NCBI RefSeq assembly: GCF_030064165.1
Contig: NZ_CP125947.1
Location: forward strand, 1,488,001 to 1,552,000
Source: Comamonas resistens
Lineage (GTDB): Bacteria > Pseudomonadota > Gammaproteobacteria > Burkholderiales > Burkholderiaceae_C
Direction of reading: 5' to 3'
Length of the DNA: 64,000 nt
Shown: positions 43,736-52,263 of the stretch, in pieces
Layout: each line of letters opens with the position of its first letter
Position numbering within the stretch: the first letter of the stretch is position 1
Position numbers and translations under genes: made by a program
The notes under the pieces: generated by a model
Database searches by the model: none
Told to the model about the DNA's origin: nothing
Seen by the model: only the letters and a program-made list of their open reading frames with translations

Positions 43736-46206
43736 TGCGGCTTTCCTTTCACGGGGGATTGAGGGGTGGGCTGGAGCGCTCCGCCTCGACGGTGTGGGGC
43801 GGCTGCGCCGGTTGTCGGCGCCGGGCGGGTCCGCTGGGCAGCGGCACGGGCGCGGGCCTCGGCGCCTTCCACGTTGAGCCAGTAGGCCATGGCAGGCAGC
43901 AGGAAGATGGCGCCCAGCATGTTCACCAGGAACATGAAGGCCAGCAAAATGCCCATGTCGGCCTGGAACTTCAGCGCCGAGAAAGCCCAGGTGCCGACAC
44001 CGATGGACATGGTCAGCGCGGTGAAGATGGCCGCATTGCCACGCTGGCGCATGGCTTCATAGAAGGCCTCGCGCAGTGTGATGTCGCGCTCGCGCAGCTC
44101 ATGCTGCATGCTCTCGAACAGGTAGATGCCGTAGTCCACGCCCACGCCCACACCCAGCGCCACCACAGGCAGCGTAGGCACTTTCAGGCCAATGCCCAGC
44201 ATGGCCATCAAGGCATTGCAGAGGATGGAGACGATGGCCAGGGGAACGACAATGCACAGCACGGCGCGCCAGCTGCGGAAGGTCAGCCAGCACAGCAAGG
44301 TGATGGCGCCAAAGATGGAGCCCAGCATCTGCACCTCGGCGTGTTCCACGGCCTCGTTGGTGGCCGCTGCCACGCCGGCGTTGCCGCCAGCCAGCTTGAA
44401 CGTGATGTTGGGGGTCTTGTCTTCAGCGATGAAGTTGCGCACTTCATCCACCACATGGCTCAGCGTTGCGCCTTCGTGATCCTTCAGGAAAACCTGCAGA
44501 TTGATGACCTTGCAGCCTTCGGTGTTCAGGCCCAGATCGGGCGAAAGCGCCCTTGTGCCCGAGCGCAGAGCGGCTTCGGTGCGCTGCAGAGCAGACCAGC
44601 GGGGGTTGCCCTCGTTGTTGCTCGAGGCCGCAATCTTGGCCAGACCGGAGACGGTAGAGACCGATTGCACGCCGTCGACACGGCTCACGCGGGCTTCAAA
44701 GCGCTCCACGGCATTCATCACCTGCCAGTTCAGGCAGCTCTCCTCGAGGTTCGAGGTCTCGACAAAGACGGACAGCACGTCCATGCCGATGGAGTAGTTG
44801 CTGATGATGTTGTCGTTGTCGCGGTTGTAGCGCGAGTCGGCACGCAGCTCGGGCGCTCCGGTGCCTACGTCACCGGTCAGCAAGTGGCGCGACTCGTAAG
44901 TGCCTGCTGCCAGCAGCGTCAGCGATACGAACAGCGTCAGCAGGGCCGGGCGACCTTCGGCCAGAGCCGAGAGCTTCCACCACAGCGGGCTGCGGCCGCT
45001 GGCCGTCGAGGAAGGGGCCTGCATGGCCTTTTTTTCCAGGCGCAGATTGGCCAGCACGGCAGGCAGGAAGATCTTGTTGGTGATGATCATCAGCAGCACG
45101 CCCATGCAGGCGGTCAGGCCCAGCTCGTGCACGATGGGAATGTCGATCAGCATGATGACCATGAAGCCCAGGGCGTTGGTCAGCAGGGCCAGCGCACCGG
45201 GGATGGCCAGCTTGCGAATCGCATTCTCGGCAGCCAGCCTGGAGCTCAGGCCCGCGCGCACATCATGTTTCCAGGCTCCTGTCATCTGCACGGCATGAGA
45301 CACGCCAATGGAGAAAATCAGGAAGGGCACCAGAATCGACATGGGATCAATGCCGTAGCCGATCAGCGGCAAAATGCCCAGCAGCCAGATCACGGGCAGC
45401 AGCGCCACGGCCAGACCCACCACCGTGATGTTGGTGGACTTGGTATAGAGGCGAAGCATGATGGCCGTGACGACAAAGGCAATGGCGAAGAAGGTCATCA
45501 CCGTGCTCAGGCCGTCCATCACGTCGCCCAGCACCTTGGAAAAACCAATGATGTGGATGGAGATGTTCTTGCCTTCGAACTTGCTGCGGATCTCCTCCAG
45601 GCGCTGTGCCACCTTGTGATAGTCGAGCTTTTCGCCGGTCTTGGAATCCACTTCCAGCAGGTCGGCGCGCACCATGGCGGATTTGAGGTCGTTGCTGACC
45701 AGAGAGCCGATCTGGCCGGACTTGGCCACATTCGAGCGCACCTGGGCCAGCCCTTCGGCGTCGGCTTCGAAGCGTGAGGGGATCAGCACCTCGCCCACAT
45801 AGCCGTCTTCGGTGATTTCTATGTACTTCACGTTCGGCGTGTAGAGCGAGTACACCTGGCCGCGGTTGACGCCGGGGGTGAAGAACACCTCGTCGGTGAC
45901 ACCGCGTAGGGCTTCGAGGAATTCCCGGTTGTAGATATCGCCCTGGCCCTTCCATTCCACGCTGACCAGGATGCGGTTGGCGCCCGAGAAGGTGGCAGAG
46001 TGTTTGAGGAACGCCTCCATATAGGCGTGGCGCATGGGGATGAGCTTGTTGAAGCCCGGGTCCAGATGCGTGCGCATGGCGGAGACGCCCAGCAAGGCGG
46101 TGGCAAGCAAGGTGAGCACGACGATGGTCTTGCTCCAGGAGATCAGCCAGCGGGCGGTGGCGGCGATGAACCGGTCCAGGCGGCTTACGGGTTCGGTCAA
46201 GGTCAT
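43732..46206 (-). CDS. RND-superfamily (MMPL/SSD-type) permease
   Basis: A protein of 824 residues with the two-repeat layout of MMPL/HpnN-like RND permeases. A first membrane helix lies near residues 20-45 (WSKTIVVLTLLATALLG), then a large periplasmic domain, five or six helices around residues 220-400, a second helix plus periplasmic domain from about 425, and a last helix bundle around residues 640-790. The C-terminal tail is rich in Arg, Ala and Pro. MMPL-type permeases move lipids and sterol-like molecules. It overlaps the YCF48-like gene by ATGA. A steroid transport role is inferred from box G and the DUF1329/DUF1302 neighbours. Confidence 0.85.
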   Translation of the reverse strand: MTLTEPVSRLDRFIAATARWLISWSKTIVVLTLLATALLGVSAMRTHLDPGFNKLIPMRHAYMEAFLKHSATFSGANRILVSVEWKGQGDIYNREFLEALRGVTDEVFFTPGVNRGQVYSLYTPNVKYIEITEDGYVGEVLIPSRFEADAEGLAQVRSNVAKSGQIGSLVSNDLKSAMVRADLLEVDSKTGEKLDYHKVAQRLEEIRSKFEGKNISIHIIGFSKVLGDVMDGLSTVMTFFAIAFVVTAIMLRLYTKSTNITVVGLAVALLPVIWLLGILPLIGYGIDPMSILVPFLIFSIGVSHAVQMTGAWKHDVRAGLSSRLAAENAIRKLAIPGALALLTNALGFMVIMLIDIPIVHELGLTACMGVLLMIITNKIFLPAVLANLRLEKKAMQAPSSTASGRSPLWWKLSALAEGRPALLTLFVSLTLLAAGTYESRHLLTGDVGTGAPELRADSRYNRDNDNIISNYSIGMDVLSVFVETSNLEESCLNWQVMNAVERFEARVSRVDGVQSVSTVSGLAKIAASSNNEGNPRWSALQRTEAALRSGTRALSPDLGLNTEGCKVINLQVFLKDHEGATLSHVVDEVRNFIAEDKTPNITFKLAGGNAGVAAATNEAVEHAEVQMLGSIFGAITLLCWLTFRSWRAVLCIVVPLAIVSILCNALMAMLGIGLKVPTLPVVALGVGVGVDYGIYLFESMQHELRERDITLREAFYEAMRQRGNAAIFTALTMSIGVGTWAFSALKFQADMGILLAFMFLVNMLGAIFLLPAMAYWLNVEGAEARARAAAQRTRPAPTTGAAAPHRRGGALQPTPQSPVKGKPQ

Positions 46207-47204
46207 GGCTTGTCTCCTTGGTCAGCCTGGGGGGCGGCCTCGGCCTGTGGGGGAAAGGGCTGCAGCCCGGCGTCGCTGGATATCCAGCCGTTGTTGGCGC
46301 CGGCCAGCACGATGTCGGTCAGCGTGGCGCGGCCCCTGGCGCGTTCCAGGGAGAAAGTCTTGCCGCCATCCATGCTCAGGCCCAGCATGCTGCCCTGACC
46401 GACCAGAACGATGGTTCCGTCGCCTTCCAGGGCGTGGCCAAAGAAGGAGATGGGGGCGGGAACCTGGGACTTGAGCCACTGCGCGCCCGGCGCCGACTGC
46501 AGGAAGGCATTGCCGCGCATGCCGTAGATCAGCCAGCCGTCCCCCTTGGTTGCCATGGCGTTGTAGAACGAACCGTTGTAGAAGGCGGGCTCGGTGTGCC
46601 AGGTGGCACCGGCGTCGTCAGACTTGAGCACCAGACCGCGCTCGCCCACGATCAGCCAGTGCTGCTGGTCGGCAGAGCTGGCAATGCGGTTCATATGCTT
46701 GTCTTCGACTTCTGCGGGCAAGGCCAGGGGCTGCCAGCTCTTGCCGCCGTCCTTGGACTCCAGTGCACGGCCAAATGCGCCCACGGTGATCCAGTCACCC
46801 GATGGCAGGCGTGCAACCGACATTAGGGGTTCGCCGTTTTCCTTGGAGAAGGCCATCTCCTCCCAGGTGCTGCCGCCATCCTTGGTGCGCAGAATCCAGC
46901 CTTCGTGGCCCACGGCAAAGCCGGTCTTTCTGTCGGGCGCAAAAGCGACGCTGACGATCAGGGCCTGACGATCCTGGTTCAGCCTGGCGGCAGTCCAGTG
47001 GGCGCCCTTGTCGTCCGAGTAGAGGATTTCGCCCATGGCTCCGACCGTGAGGATGCGGTCGCCAACCTGGGTGATGGCATTGAAATGGGTGCGCTCCACG
47101 CCTATGGTCGTGGGTGCGAGAGGTGGCGGGGTGCGAGGCGCAAAGGCTAGCGCGGAGGCAAATGCCACCAATGCTGCTGCGCCTATACCGACGGCTGTTT
47201 TCAC
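46203..47204 (-). CDS. YCF48/BNR-repeat beta-propeller protein, exported
   Basis: A protein of 333 residues with an N-terminal hydrophobic signal (GIGAAALVAFASALAFAPR) and repeated propeller blades with the D-x-G-x-x-W signature (DDKGAHWTA, KDGGSTWEE, KDGGKSWQP, DDAGATWHT, MDGGKTFSL). YCF48-like propellers are often encoded directly before RND permeases that are grouped with DUF1329/DUF1302. It is the first gene of the minus operon and lies behind box G. It may be a periplasmic assembly or docking factor for the RND protein. Confidence 0.82.
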   Translation of the reverse strand: MKTAVGIGAAALVAFASALAFAPRTPPPLAPTTIGVERTHFNAITQVGDRILTVGAMGEILYSDDKGAHWTAARLNQDRQALIVSVAFAPDRKTGFAVGHEGWILRTKDGGSTWEEMAFSKENGEPLMSVARLPSGDWITVGAFGRALESKDGGKSWQPLALPAEVEDKHMNRIASSADQQHWLIVGERGLVLKSDDAGATWHTEPAFYNGSFYNAMATKGDGWLIYGMRGNAFLQSAPGAQWLKSQVPAPISFFGHALEGDGTIVLVGQGSMLGLSMDGGKTFSLERARGRATLTDIVLAGANNGWISSDAGLQPFPPQAEAAPQADQGDKP

Positions 47205-47259
47205 TTTGTCTCCTTATGGGCCTGACACACGCTTGTGCGTGAGTCGCGAACACATATGC

Positions 47260-47304
47260 AGATTCAGGATTCGAGCCTTTGGCAACATCGTCCGAATGGA
47301 CGTT
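47260..47304 (-). promoter_or_regulatory. Steroid box G before the YCF48-RND operon
   Basis: On the minus strand AACGTC-CATTCG-GACGATG (47304 to 47286). GAATCT (47265-47260) or the overlapping CTGAAT could be the -10; this part is weaker than at the other boxes. The first start codon is at 47204. Confidence 0.62.
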
Positions 47305-47341
47305 AGCTCTGGGAACTGAGGGTATCTACGGGGCTGAGTTC

Positions 47342-47386
47342 TTAGTCTGCATTGACGATGGCCCGGGTGCTCTTTGCTCCCACAAT
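47342..47386 (+). promoter_or_regulatory. Steroid box H, before a decayed unit
   Basis: TTAGTC (47342-47347), TGCATT, GACGATG (47354-47360), with CACAAT at 47381-47386 in the -10 position. Box and hexamer look intact, yet no complete gene follows. Boxes G and H lie back to back, 37 bases apart. Confidence 0.7.
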
Positions 47387-47418
47387 GAGGCAACAATTTC
47401 TAAAAGAGGGAGACCAAT

Positions 47419-47560
47419 TTGGGTTGGCAAGAGGAGGTAGCGCTGGTCGGCATTGCGCAGTACAGACCTGAGAGGCAGGCGACCGCGCCGCGCATGCTTC
47501 ATCCGGAGTCGGTGGCCGATCTGACGCAACGGGCACTAGGCAACAGGCGTGGGCACCGAA
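47419..47560 (+). pseudogene. Possible N-terminal remnant of a thiolase-like gene
   Basis: AAGAGGGAGACC precedes a TTG at 47419, and the first 38 or so codons read WQEEVALVGIAQY, then a MLHPESVADLTQRAL stretch. This looks like the start of a thiolase-fold (acetyl-CoA acetyltransferase or Ltp-type) protein. The similarity then ends at about 47530, and all frames become unconvincing until a terminator at 47810. I read it as a gene truncated by internal deletion or frameshift. A functional short peptide cannot be excluded. Confidence 0.35.
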
Positions 47561-47809
47561 GCGTTGAAGATCGGCATGGCCTTGCGTCCGGCGCCGGGTG
47601 ACCGTGCCGTCAGCTTCAAGACCCGTGCGCTCGCGCATCAGGGGCGTGAAGCAGCTCAGGCGCAGCATGCAGATGATCATGGAGCTCAACATCCATGTGG
47701 CGGCCAGGACCATCCGGCTGTCATCAGCGATCTGGTGATTCTCTGTATGTGATTGCCTGGGCCCGGACGGTGGTGGCCGTCCGGTCTGGTTCAATTTCTT
47801 CAAGGTTTG

Positions 47810-47837
47810 GGCTTTGCTTTGGCAAAGCCCTTTTTTG
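47810..47837 (+). terminator. Terminator closing the decayed unit
   Basis: GGGCTTTGC, loop TTT, GGCAAAGCCC, then TTTTTT. It gives the box H unit a clear end even though no full gene lies within. Confidence 0.85.
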
Positions 47838-47865
47838 TACCCGTTCGGCAGCCAGGCTGTTGAAA

Positions 47866-47975
47866 TTGATAGCTGATGGCGCTTGTCTCCAAAGCATTTG
47901 AATTCTTGAAAAGCCTGAAATCTATTGTTTTAGGGTGGTGGAAGCTCTTGTTTCAATAGCTAAAACCATATCGAA
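47866..47975. repeat. Degenerate copy of the dispersed AGCT-GCGCTTG repeat
   Basis: ATTGATAGCTGATGGCGCTTG at its start and GGAAGCTCTTGTTTCAATAG at its end echo the arms of the elements at 23978 and 37108, but pairing is imperfect. It sits just upstream of box I. Confidence 0.4.
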
Positions 47976-48011
47976 GCAAAGTCTGCGGGTTGGCACCTAA
48001 GTAGATACCTG

Positions 48012-48056
48012 CTCATCAAGATGGACGATGCCGGCGTTTTTGCGCTGGCGATACTG
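48012..48056 (+). promoter_or_regulatory. Steroid box I before the small exported protein
   Basis: CTCATC (48012-48017), AAGATG, GACGATG (48024-48030). The left half is degenerate and the right half perfect. ATACTG at 48051-48056 is in the -10 position. Confidence 0.5.
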
Positions 48057-48093
48057 CAGTCAAAGAGCCATTGAGACGGAACAGGAGACAACG

Positions 48094-48297
48094 ATGAAAA
48101 AGCAATTCCATCTGCTGAACGGATTCAGGGTCATCATGCTTGCTGCCGCAGCGTTGGCCCTGTACCTGCCCGCCACGAACATGCCCCAACAGACGGTAGT
48201 GGCGGCGCAGGAGACTACCCAGGTCAAGCTGCCAGAGGGCATTCGTCTGGCCAGCTCCCAGACTTCCTGGCAAGTGGTCGCGGCTCTCGCCTATTGA
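48094..48297 (+). CDS. Small exported or membrane-anchored protein of 67 residues
   Basis: The ATG at 48094 has ACAGGAGACA five bases before it, a strong ribosome-binding site. Basic residues are followed by a hydrophobic segment (VIMLAAAALALYLPAT, about residues 13-28), then a polar tail with QETTQVKLPEGIR. No family is recognised. It stands alone between steroid box I and the tesG terminator region, so it should be steroid-inducible if the box is functional. It could be a small membrane protein that modulates transport or an envelope sensor; both ideas are inference. Confidence 0.6.
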   Translation: MKKQFHLLNGFRVIMLAAAALALYLPATNMPQQTVVAAQETTQVKLPEGIRLASSQTSWQVVAALAY

Positions 48298-48485
48298 TCT
48301 CCAGGCCTGGGGCAGGCGCAGCACCGCCCTGAAAACGATCCGCGGCAGGTCCGTGCATGGCCGGACTTCGCTCGCTCTTTCTGTGGCCCTTCGTCCCGGT
48401 GCAAAGCCTGGCATCGTTGCCCGGCCTTTCTCTCCCTGCAGGTCGCTCTTGTTCAGATCTTGTGCACCGTGCTCCGTTGTCCATG

Positions 48486-48533
48486 AAAAAAGGTTCAGCG
48501 GCCGCCCAGGCAGCCACTGAACCCCATACAAAG
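48486..48533 (-). terminator. Terminator of the tesA2-D-E-F-G operon
   Basis: GGTTCAG and CTGAACC form the base of a GC-rich stem with two mismatches, and AAAAAA at 48486-48491 is the T-run of the minus transcript. It lies just past the tesG stop. Confidence 0.8.
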
Positions 48534-48553
48534 TGGAAATGAACCGGTAAAGA

Positions 48554-49594
48554 CTAGGCTGCGACGGGCTGCTTCTGGCGCTGGCGCACCATGGTCAGTG
48601 CCGTGTCCTCAATCATGTCTTCCTGGCCGCCCACCATGCCGCGGCGGCCCAGCTCCAGCAGCAGCTCGCGCGCGGGAATGCCGTACTTGGCTTCGGCGCG
48701 CTTGGCAAACAGCAGGAAGCTGCCGTACACGCCCGCATAGCCCAGGGTCAGCGCGTCGCGGTCGATGCGGATGGGGAAGTCCATCAGCGGCACGACCAGG
48801 TCTTCGGCCACGTCCTGGATCTTGAATACGTCCACGCCGGTTTCAATGCCCATGCGCGCGCATACGGCGATCAGCACCTCCATGGGCGTGTTGCCCGCGC
48901 CCGCGCCCAGGCCTGCAGCCGCAGCGTCAATGCGATTGGCGCCGACTTCGATGGCGGCCAGCGAGTTGGCAATGCCCATGGCCAGGTTGTGGTGGCCATG
49001 GAAGCCCAGTTCGGTCTCGGGCTTCAGCGCCTGGCGCACGGCGGACAGACGCTCCTTCACGTCGTCCGGCAGCATATAGCCGGCCGAGTCGGTGATGTAG
49101 ATGCAGTTGGCGCCATAGCTTTCCATCAGCCTGGCCTGCTTGACCAGACCTTCGGCGCTGTTCATATGGGCCATCATCAGAAAGCCAACGGTGTCCATGC
49201 CCATCTTGCGGGCCATGGAGATATGCTGCTCGGACACGTCAGCCTCGGTGCAGTGCGTGGCCACACGGATGGTGGAAACGCCCAGCTCGTGGGCCATCTT
49301 CAGGTGATCAACGGTGCCAATGCCGGGCAGCAACAGGGCCGAGACCTTGGCCTGCTTCATCAGCGGGATGACGGCGGACAGGTATTCCTCATCCGTATGG
49401 GAGGGGAAGCCATAGTTGACCGAGCTGCCGCCCAGACCGTCGCCGTGGGTGACTTCGATCAGCGGCACGCCCGCCGCGTCCAGACCTGTGGCCACAGCCT
49501 TCATTTGCTCCAGCGAGATGAGGTGGCGCTTGGGGTGCATGCCGTCACGCAGCGTCATGTCGTGAACGGTGATTTTCTTGCCTTTGAGGGACAT
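48554..49594 (-). CDS. tesG: 4-hydroxy-2-oxo acid aldolase TesG
   Basis: A protein of 346 residues of the DmpG/HsaF family, a metal-dependent TIM-barrel aldolase. [10 protein letters not shown] holds the Arg/Asp catalytic and metal pair, and [11 protein letters not shown] the two metal-binding histidines. It cleaves 4-hydroxy-2-oxohexanoate from the steroid A ring into pyruvate and propanal. DmpG-type aldolases channel the aldehyde to the acylating dehydrogenase, which is encoded directly upstream (tesF) with 15 bases between. It is the last gene of the minus operon. Confidence 0.95.
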   Translation of the reverse strand: MSLKGKKITVHDMTLRDGMHPKRHLISLEQMKAVATGLDAAGVPLIEVTHGDGLGGSSVNYGFPSHTDEEYLSAVIPLMKQAKVSALLLPGIGTVDHLKMAHELGVSTIRVATHCTEADVSEQHISMARKMGMDTVGFLMMAHMNSAEGLVKQARLMESYGANCIYITDSAGYMLPDDVKERLSAVRQALKPETELGFHGHHNLAMGIANSLAAIEVGANRIDAAAAGLGAGAGNTPMEVLIAVCARMGIETGVDVFKIQDVAEDLVVPLMDFPIRIDRDALTLGYAGVYGSFLLFAKRAEAKYGIPARELLLELGRRGMVGGQEDMIEDTALTMVRQRQKQPVAA

Positions 49595-49609
49595 GTGTTT
49601 CTCCTTGGA

Positions 49610-50542
49610 TCAGGCTGCAACAGCGGATGCGGCGGCTTCAGACAGCTCGAAGCGGCCAGCCAGGATTTCTTCGGCAAACATCTCGGCGGTGCGTGCGGCT
49701 GCGGCGGTCATGATGTCCAGATTACCGGCGTACTTGGGTAGGTAGTCGCCCAGGCCCTCGACTTCCATATAGATGGAGACGCGGTTGCCGTCGATGACCG
49801 GGCCGTTGACCAGCTTGTAGCCGGGCACGTATTTCTGTACTTGCTTGATCATGTCCTGCACCGAGGCTTCGATCTCGGCGGGCTTGGGCGTGTCCACCGT
49901 CAGGCAGTGGATGGTGTCGCGCATGATCAGCGGCGGCTCGGCCGGGTTGATCACGATGATGGCCTTGCCCTTTTGCGCGCCGCCGATCTTCTCGACTGCG
50001 CCCGAAGTGGTGCGGGTGAACTCGTCGATGTTCTTGCGCGTGCCGGGGCCGACGGAGCGGCTCGATACCGTGGCCACAATCTCGCCGTAGCTCACGGCCT
50101 GCACGCGCGATACCGCAGCCACCATGGGGATGGTGGCCTGGCCGCCGCAGGTGACCATGTTCACGTTCATGGCCTTTTCGGCGACCTTCTCGGCCAGGTT
50201 CACGCTGGGCACGCAATAGGGGCCGATGGCCGCGGGCGTCAGGTCGATCATCAGCACGCCCAGCTCGTTGAGCTTGCGGCTGTTTTCGGCATGGACATAG
50301 GCGCTGGTGGCGTCGAAGGCGATCTGGATGCCGTCTTGCTTGACGAAGGGCAGCAGGCCGTCCACGCCGTCGGCCGTGGTCTTGATGCCCATTTCACGGG
50401 CGCGTTTCAGACCATCGGATTCGGGGTCGATGCCGACCATCCATACGGGCTCCAGAATCGGGGAGCGCTGCAGCTTCATGAGCAGGTCGGTGCCGATATT
50501 GCCAGGCCCGATCAGCGCGCACTTGATCTTTTTTTGCGTCAT
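49610..50542 (-). CDS. tesF: Acylating aldehyde dehydrogenase TesF
   Basis: A protein of 310 residues of the DmpF/HsaG family. [12 protein letters not shown] is the NAD-binding loop and Cys132 ([11 protein letters not shown]) is the acyl-forming nucleophile at the same position as in DmpF. It converts propanal (or acetaldehyde) and CoA into propionyl-CoA using NAD. It forms a channelling complex with TesG. The gene starts six bases after tesE and precedes tesG. The last ten residues are Ala-rich. Confidence 0.95.
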   Translation of the reverse strand: MTQKKIKCALIGPGNIGTDLLMKLQRSPILEPVWMVGIDPESDGLKRAREMGIKTTADGVDGLLPFVKQDGIQIAFDATSAYVHAENSRKLNELGVLMIDLTPAAIGPYCVPSVNLAEKVAEKAMNVNMVTCGGQATIPMVAAVSRVQAVSYGEIVATVSSRSVGPGTRKNIDEFTRTTSGAVEKIGGAQKGKAIIVINPAEPPLIMRDTIHCLTVDTPKPAEIEASVQDMIKQVQKYVPGYKLVNGPVIDGNRVSIYMEVEGLGDYLPKYAGNLDIMTAAAARTAEMFAEEILAGRFELSEAAASAVAA

Positions 50543-50548
50543 GGTGTT

Positions 50549-51343
50549 TTACTCGGTGAATTGAATGGAGCAGGTGCCCAGGCCTTCGATGACCATCTTG
50601 AAATGGTCGCCGGCGGCCGCAGGCACCAGGGGAGCGAGGGAGCCGGAGAGAATCACTTCACCGGCCTTGAACGGAATGCCGAAGGCGCCCAGGGTGTTGG
50701 CCAGCCAGGCCACGGCTTCGGCAGGGTGGCCTTGCACGGCACTGCCAAGGCCTGAGCCTGCGGGCTGACCGTTCTTGTGCATCTGCATGGAGGTGGCGGC
50801 CAGATCTAAGGACGCAGGATCGGTGTGCTGCTTGCCGATGACAAAGACGCCGCAGGAGGCGTTGTCGGCCACGGTGTCCTGGATGCGGATCTTCCAGTCG
50901 TTGATGCGCGAGTCCACGATCTCGAAGCAGGGCGCCACCCATTCGGTAGCGGCCAGCACATCTTCCTTGGTCACGCCCGGGCCTTGCAGGTCCTTCTTGA
51001 GCATGAAGGCGATCTCGCCCTCGGCGCGGGGCTGAATCAGACCCGCGGCTTTGAGCGAGACAGCTGCGCCATCTTCAAACTCCATGCTGTCGGTCAGAAA
51101 GCCAAAGTCGGGCTGGAACACGCCCAGCATGTCTTGCACGGGCTTGGAGGTCACGCCTATCTTCTTGCCGATCACGCGCTCGCCCGCGGCTTCGCGCAGG
51201 CGCAGCATGTGCAGGGAGATGTGATAGGCATCCTCGACCGTCATCTCGGGGTGGCTGTCGGTCAGCGGTGCCAGGGTCCTGGCTGCGCGCAGCGCCTCAT
51301 ACAGGCGCTGGCCTTGCTGTTCGATGAATTGCTTGTCACTCAT
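50549..51343 (-). CDS. tesE: 2-hydroxyhexa-2,4-dienoate hydratase TesE
   Basis: A protein of 264 residues in the MhpD/DmpE/HsaE hydratase family of the FAH fold. The ATG at 51343 is preferred over a TTG two codons earlier. GKKIGVTSKPVQ and FEIVDSRINDWK are family hallmarks with the metal-binding Glu/Asp cluster. It adds water to the C6 dienoate released by TesD, giving 4-hydroxy-2-oxohexanoate for TesG. The start lies seven bases past the tesD stop. Confidence 0.94.
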   Translation of the reverse strand: MSDKQFIEQQGQRLYEALRAARTLAPLTDSHPEMTVEDAYHISLHMLRLREAAGERVIGKKIGVTSKPVQDMLGVFQPDFGFLTDSMEFEDGAAVSLKAAGLIQPRAEGEIAFMLKKDLQGPGVTKEDVLAATEWVAPCFEIVDSRINDWKIRIQDTVADNASCGVFVIGKQHTDPASLDLAATSMQMHKNGQPAGSGLGSAVQGHPAEAVAWLANTLGAFGIPFKAGEVILSGSLAPLVPAAAGDHFKMVIEGLGTCSIQFTE

Positions 51344-51349
51344 GATCAA

Positions 51350-52189
51350 TCAGCCGTTCTTCATGAAGTCGATGCAAGTGCGATTGAACATCTCGCGATG
51401 CTCGACTTGCACCCAGTGACCGCACTGGTTGACCAGCACGACGCGGCAGTTTTTGATGCCGCGAGCCAGCTTGTCCGCACCGCCCACGGGGTTGAATGCA
51501 TCCTGCATGCCCCAGAAGCCCAGCACATTGCATTGCAGCTGCGGCAACTGCTCGGTCATATTGGGGATGTACAGGCGTGAGCGCGAGGCCTCGGTCTGGG
51601 TCAGCGCAATGGGCGCGCGCTCGTTGATGATCTCGTCGGTCAGCAGGGCCTGGTCCACCACCTGCATGCTCATGACGGCGCGCATGGCTTCGGGGCCGGT
51701 CTTGCCCGATTTGTAGACATTGAACATATTGGCAATGCCGGGCATGGCCATATAGGCTTCAAACTCTTCCACGCCGCCGGGCGCCATGAGGATCAGGCTT
51801 TTGACATCTTCTGGGTACTTGAGTGCATAGCCCAGGGCCACCGCGCCGCCCAGCGAGTTACCCAGCAGGGTGATGTTCTTCAGCCCCAGTTGATCCACCA
51901 AGCCCTTGACGCCGGCGATGAAGAAATCCATGTCGTACTGCTTGGGCTCTTCGGTCTTGGAAGACAGGCCGTAGCCCAGCAGATCGGGAACGATGGAGTG
52001 GAAACCCGCCTTGGCAAATTCAGGATAGTTGCCCTTGAAGTTGCTGTAGCCGCTGGCACCCGTGCCGGCGCCGTGTAGAAAGATCACCGCCTCGCCCGAG
52101 CCCTGCTCGTGATAGTGCACGCGCTGGGGATGACCGGCCACCAGGCCGATGTCCACATATTTGCCTTCTGGAATAGAAAAAGTGCTCAT
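51350..52189 (-). CDS. tesD: 4,5-9,10-diseco meta-cleavage product hydrolase TesD
   Basis: An alpha/beta hydrolase of 279 residues of the HsaD/BphD type. HGAGTGASGYSN forms the oxyanion region, Ser112 lies in the nucleophile elbow GNSLGG, and a His in QCGHWVQVEH near residue 260 completes the triad. It splits the TesB ring-cleavage product (4,9-DSHA) into 2-hydroxyhexa-2,4-dienoate and the C/D-ring acid that ScdA later activates. It is cytoplasmic. It lies 74 bases after tesA2 in the operon. Confidence 0.95.
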   Translation of the reverse strand: MSTFSIPEGKYVDIGLVAGHPQRVHYHEQGSGEAVIFLHGAGTGASGYSNFKGNYPEFAKAGFHSIVPDLLGYGLSSKTEEPKQYDMDFFIAGVKGLVDQLGLKNITLLGNSLGGAVALGYALKYPEDVKSLILMAPGGVEEFEAYMAMPGIANMFNVYKSGKTGPEAMRAVMSMQVVDQALLTDEIINERAPIALTQTEASRSRLYIPNMTEQLPQLQCNVLGFWGMQDAFNPVGGADKLARGIKNCRVVLVNQCGHWVQVEHREMFNRTCIDFMKNG

Positions 52190-52263
52190 CTCTGTTCTTT
52201 ATGGTTGGAGTGAATAGGCGAAGGCTGTCTCCTACCTTCGGGTGAGGGAAAGCATTGAAGGGG

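Noticed and set aside
43735..45777. 680-codon plus-strand frame opposite the RND permease
   Set aside because: His- and Gln-rich shadow translation. The minus-strand frame encodes clear membrane helices and overlaps neighbours in operon fashion.
47342..47803. 153-codon minus-strand frame in the gene-poor stretch
   Set aside because: It runs antisense through box H and the thiolase-like remnant, has no ribosome-binding site or recognised domain, and contains many Cys, Ser and Pro residues typical of a chance frame.
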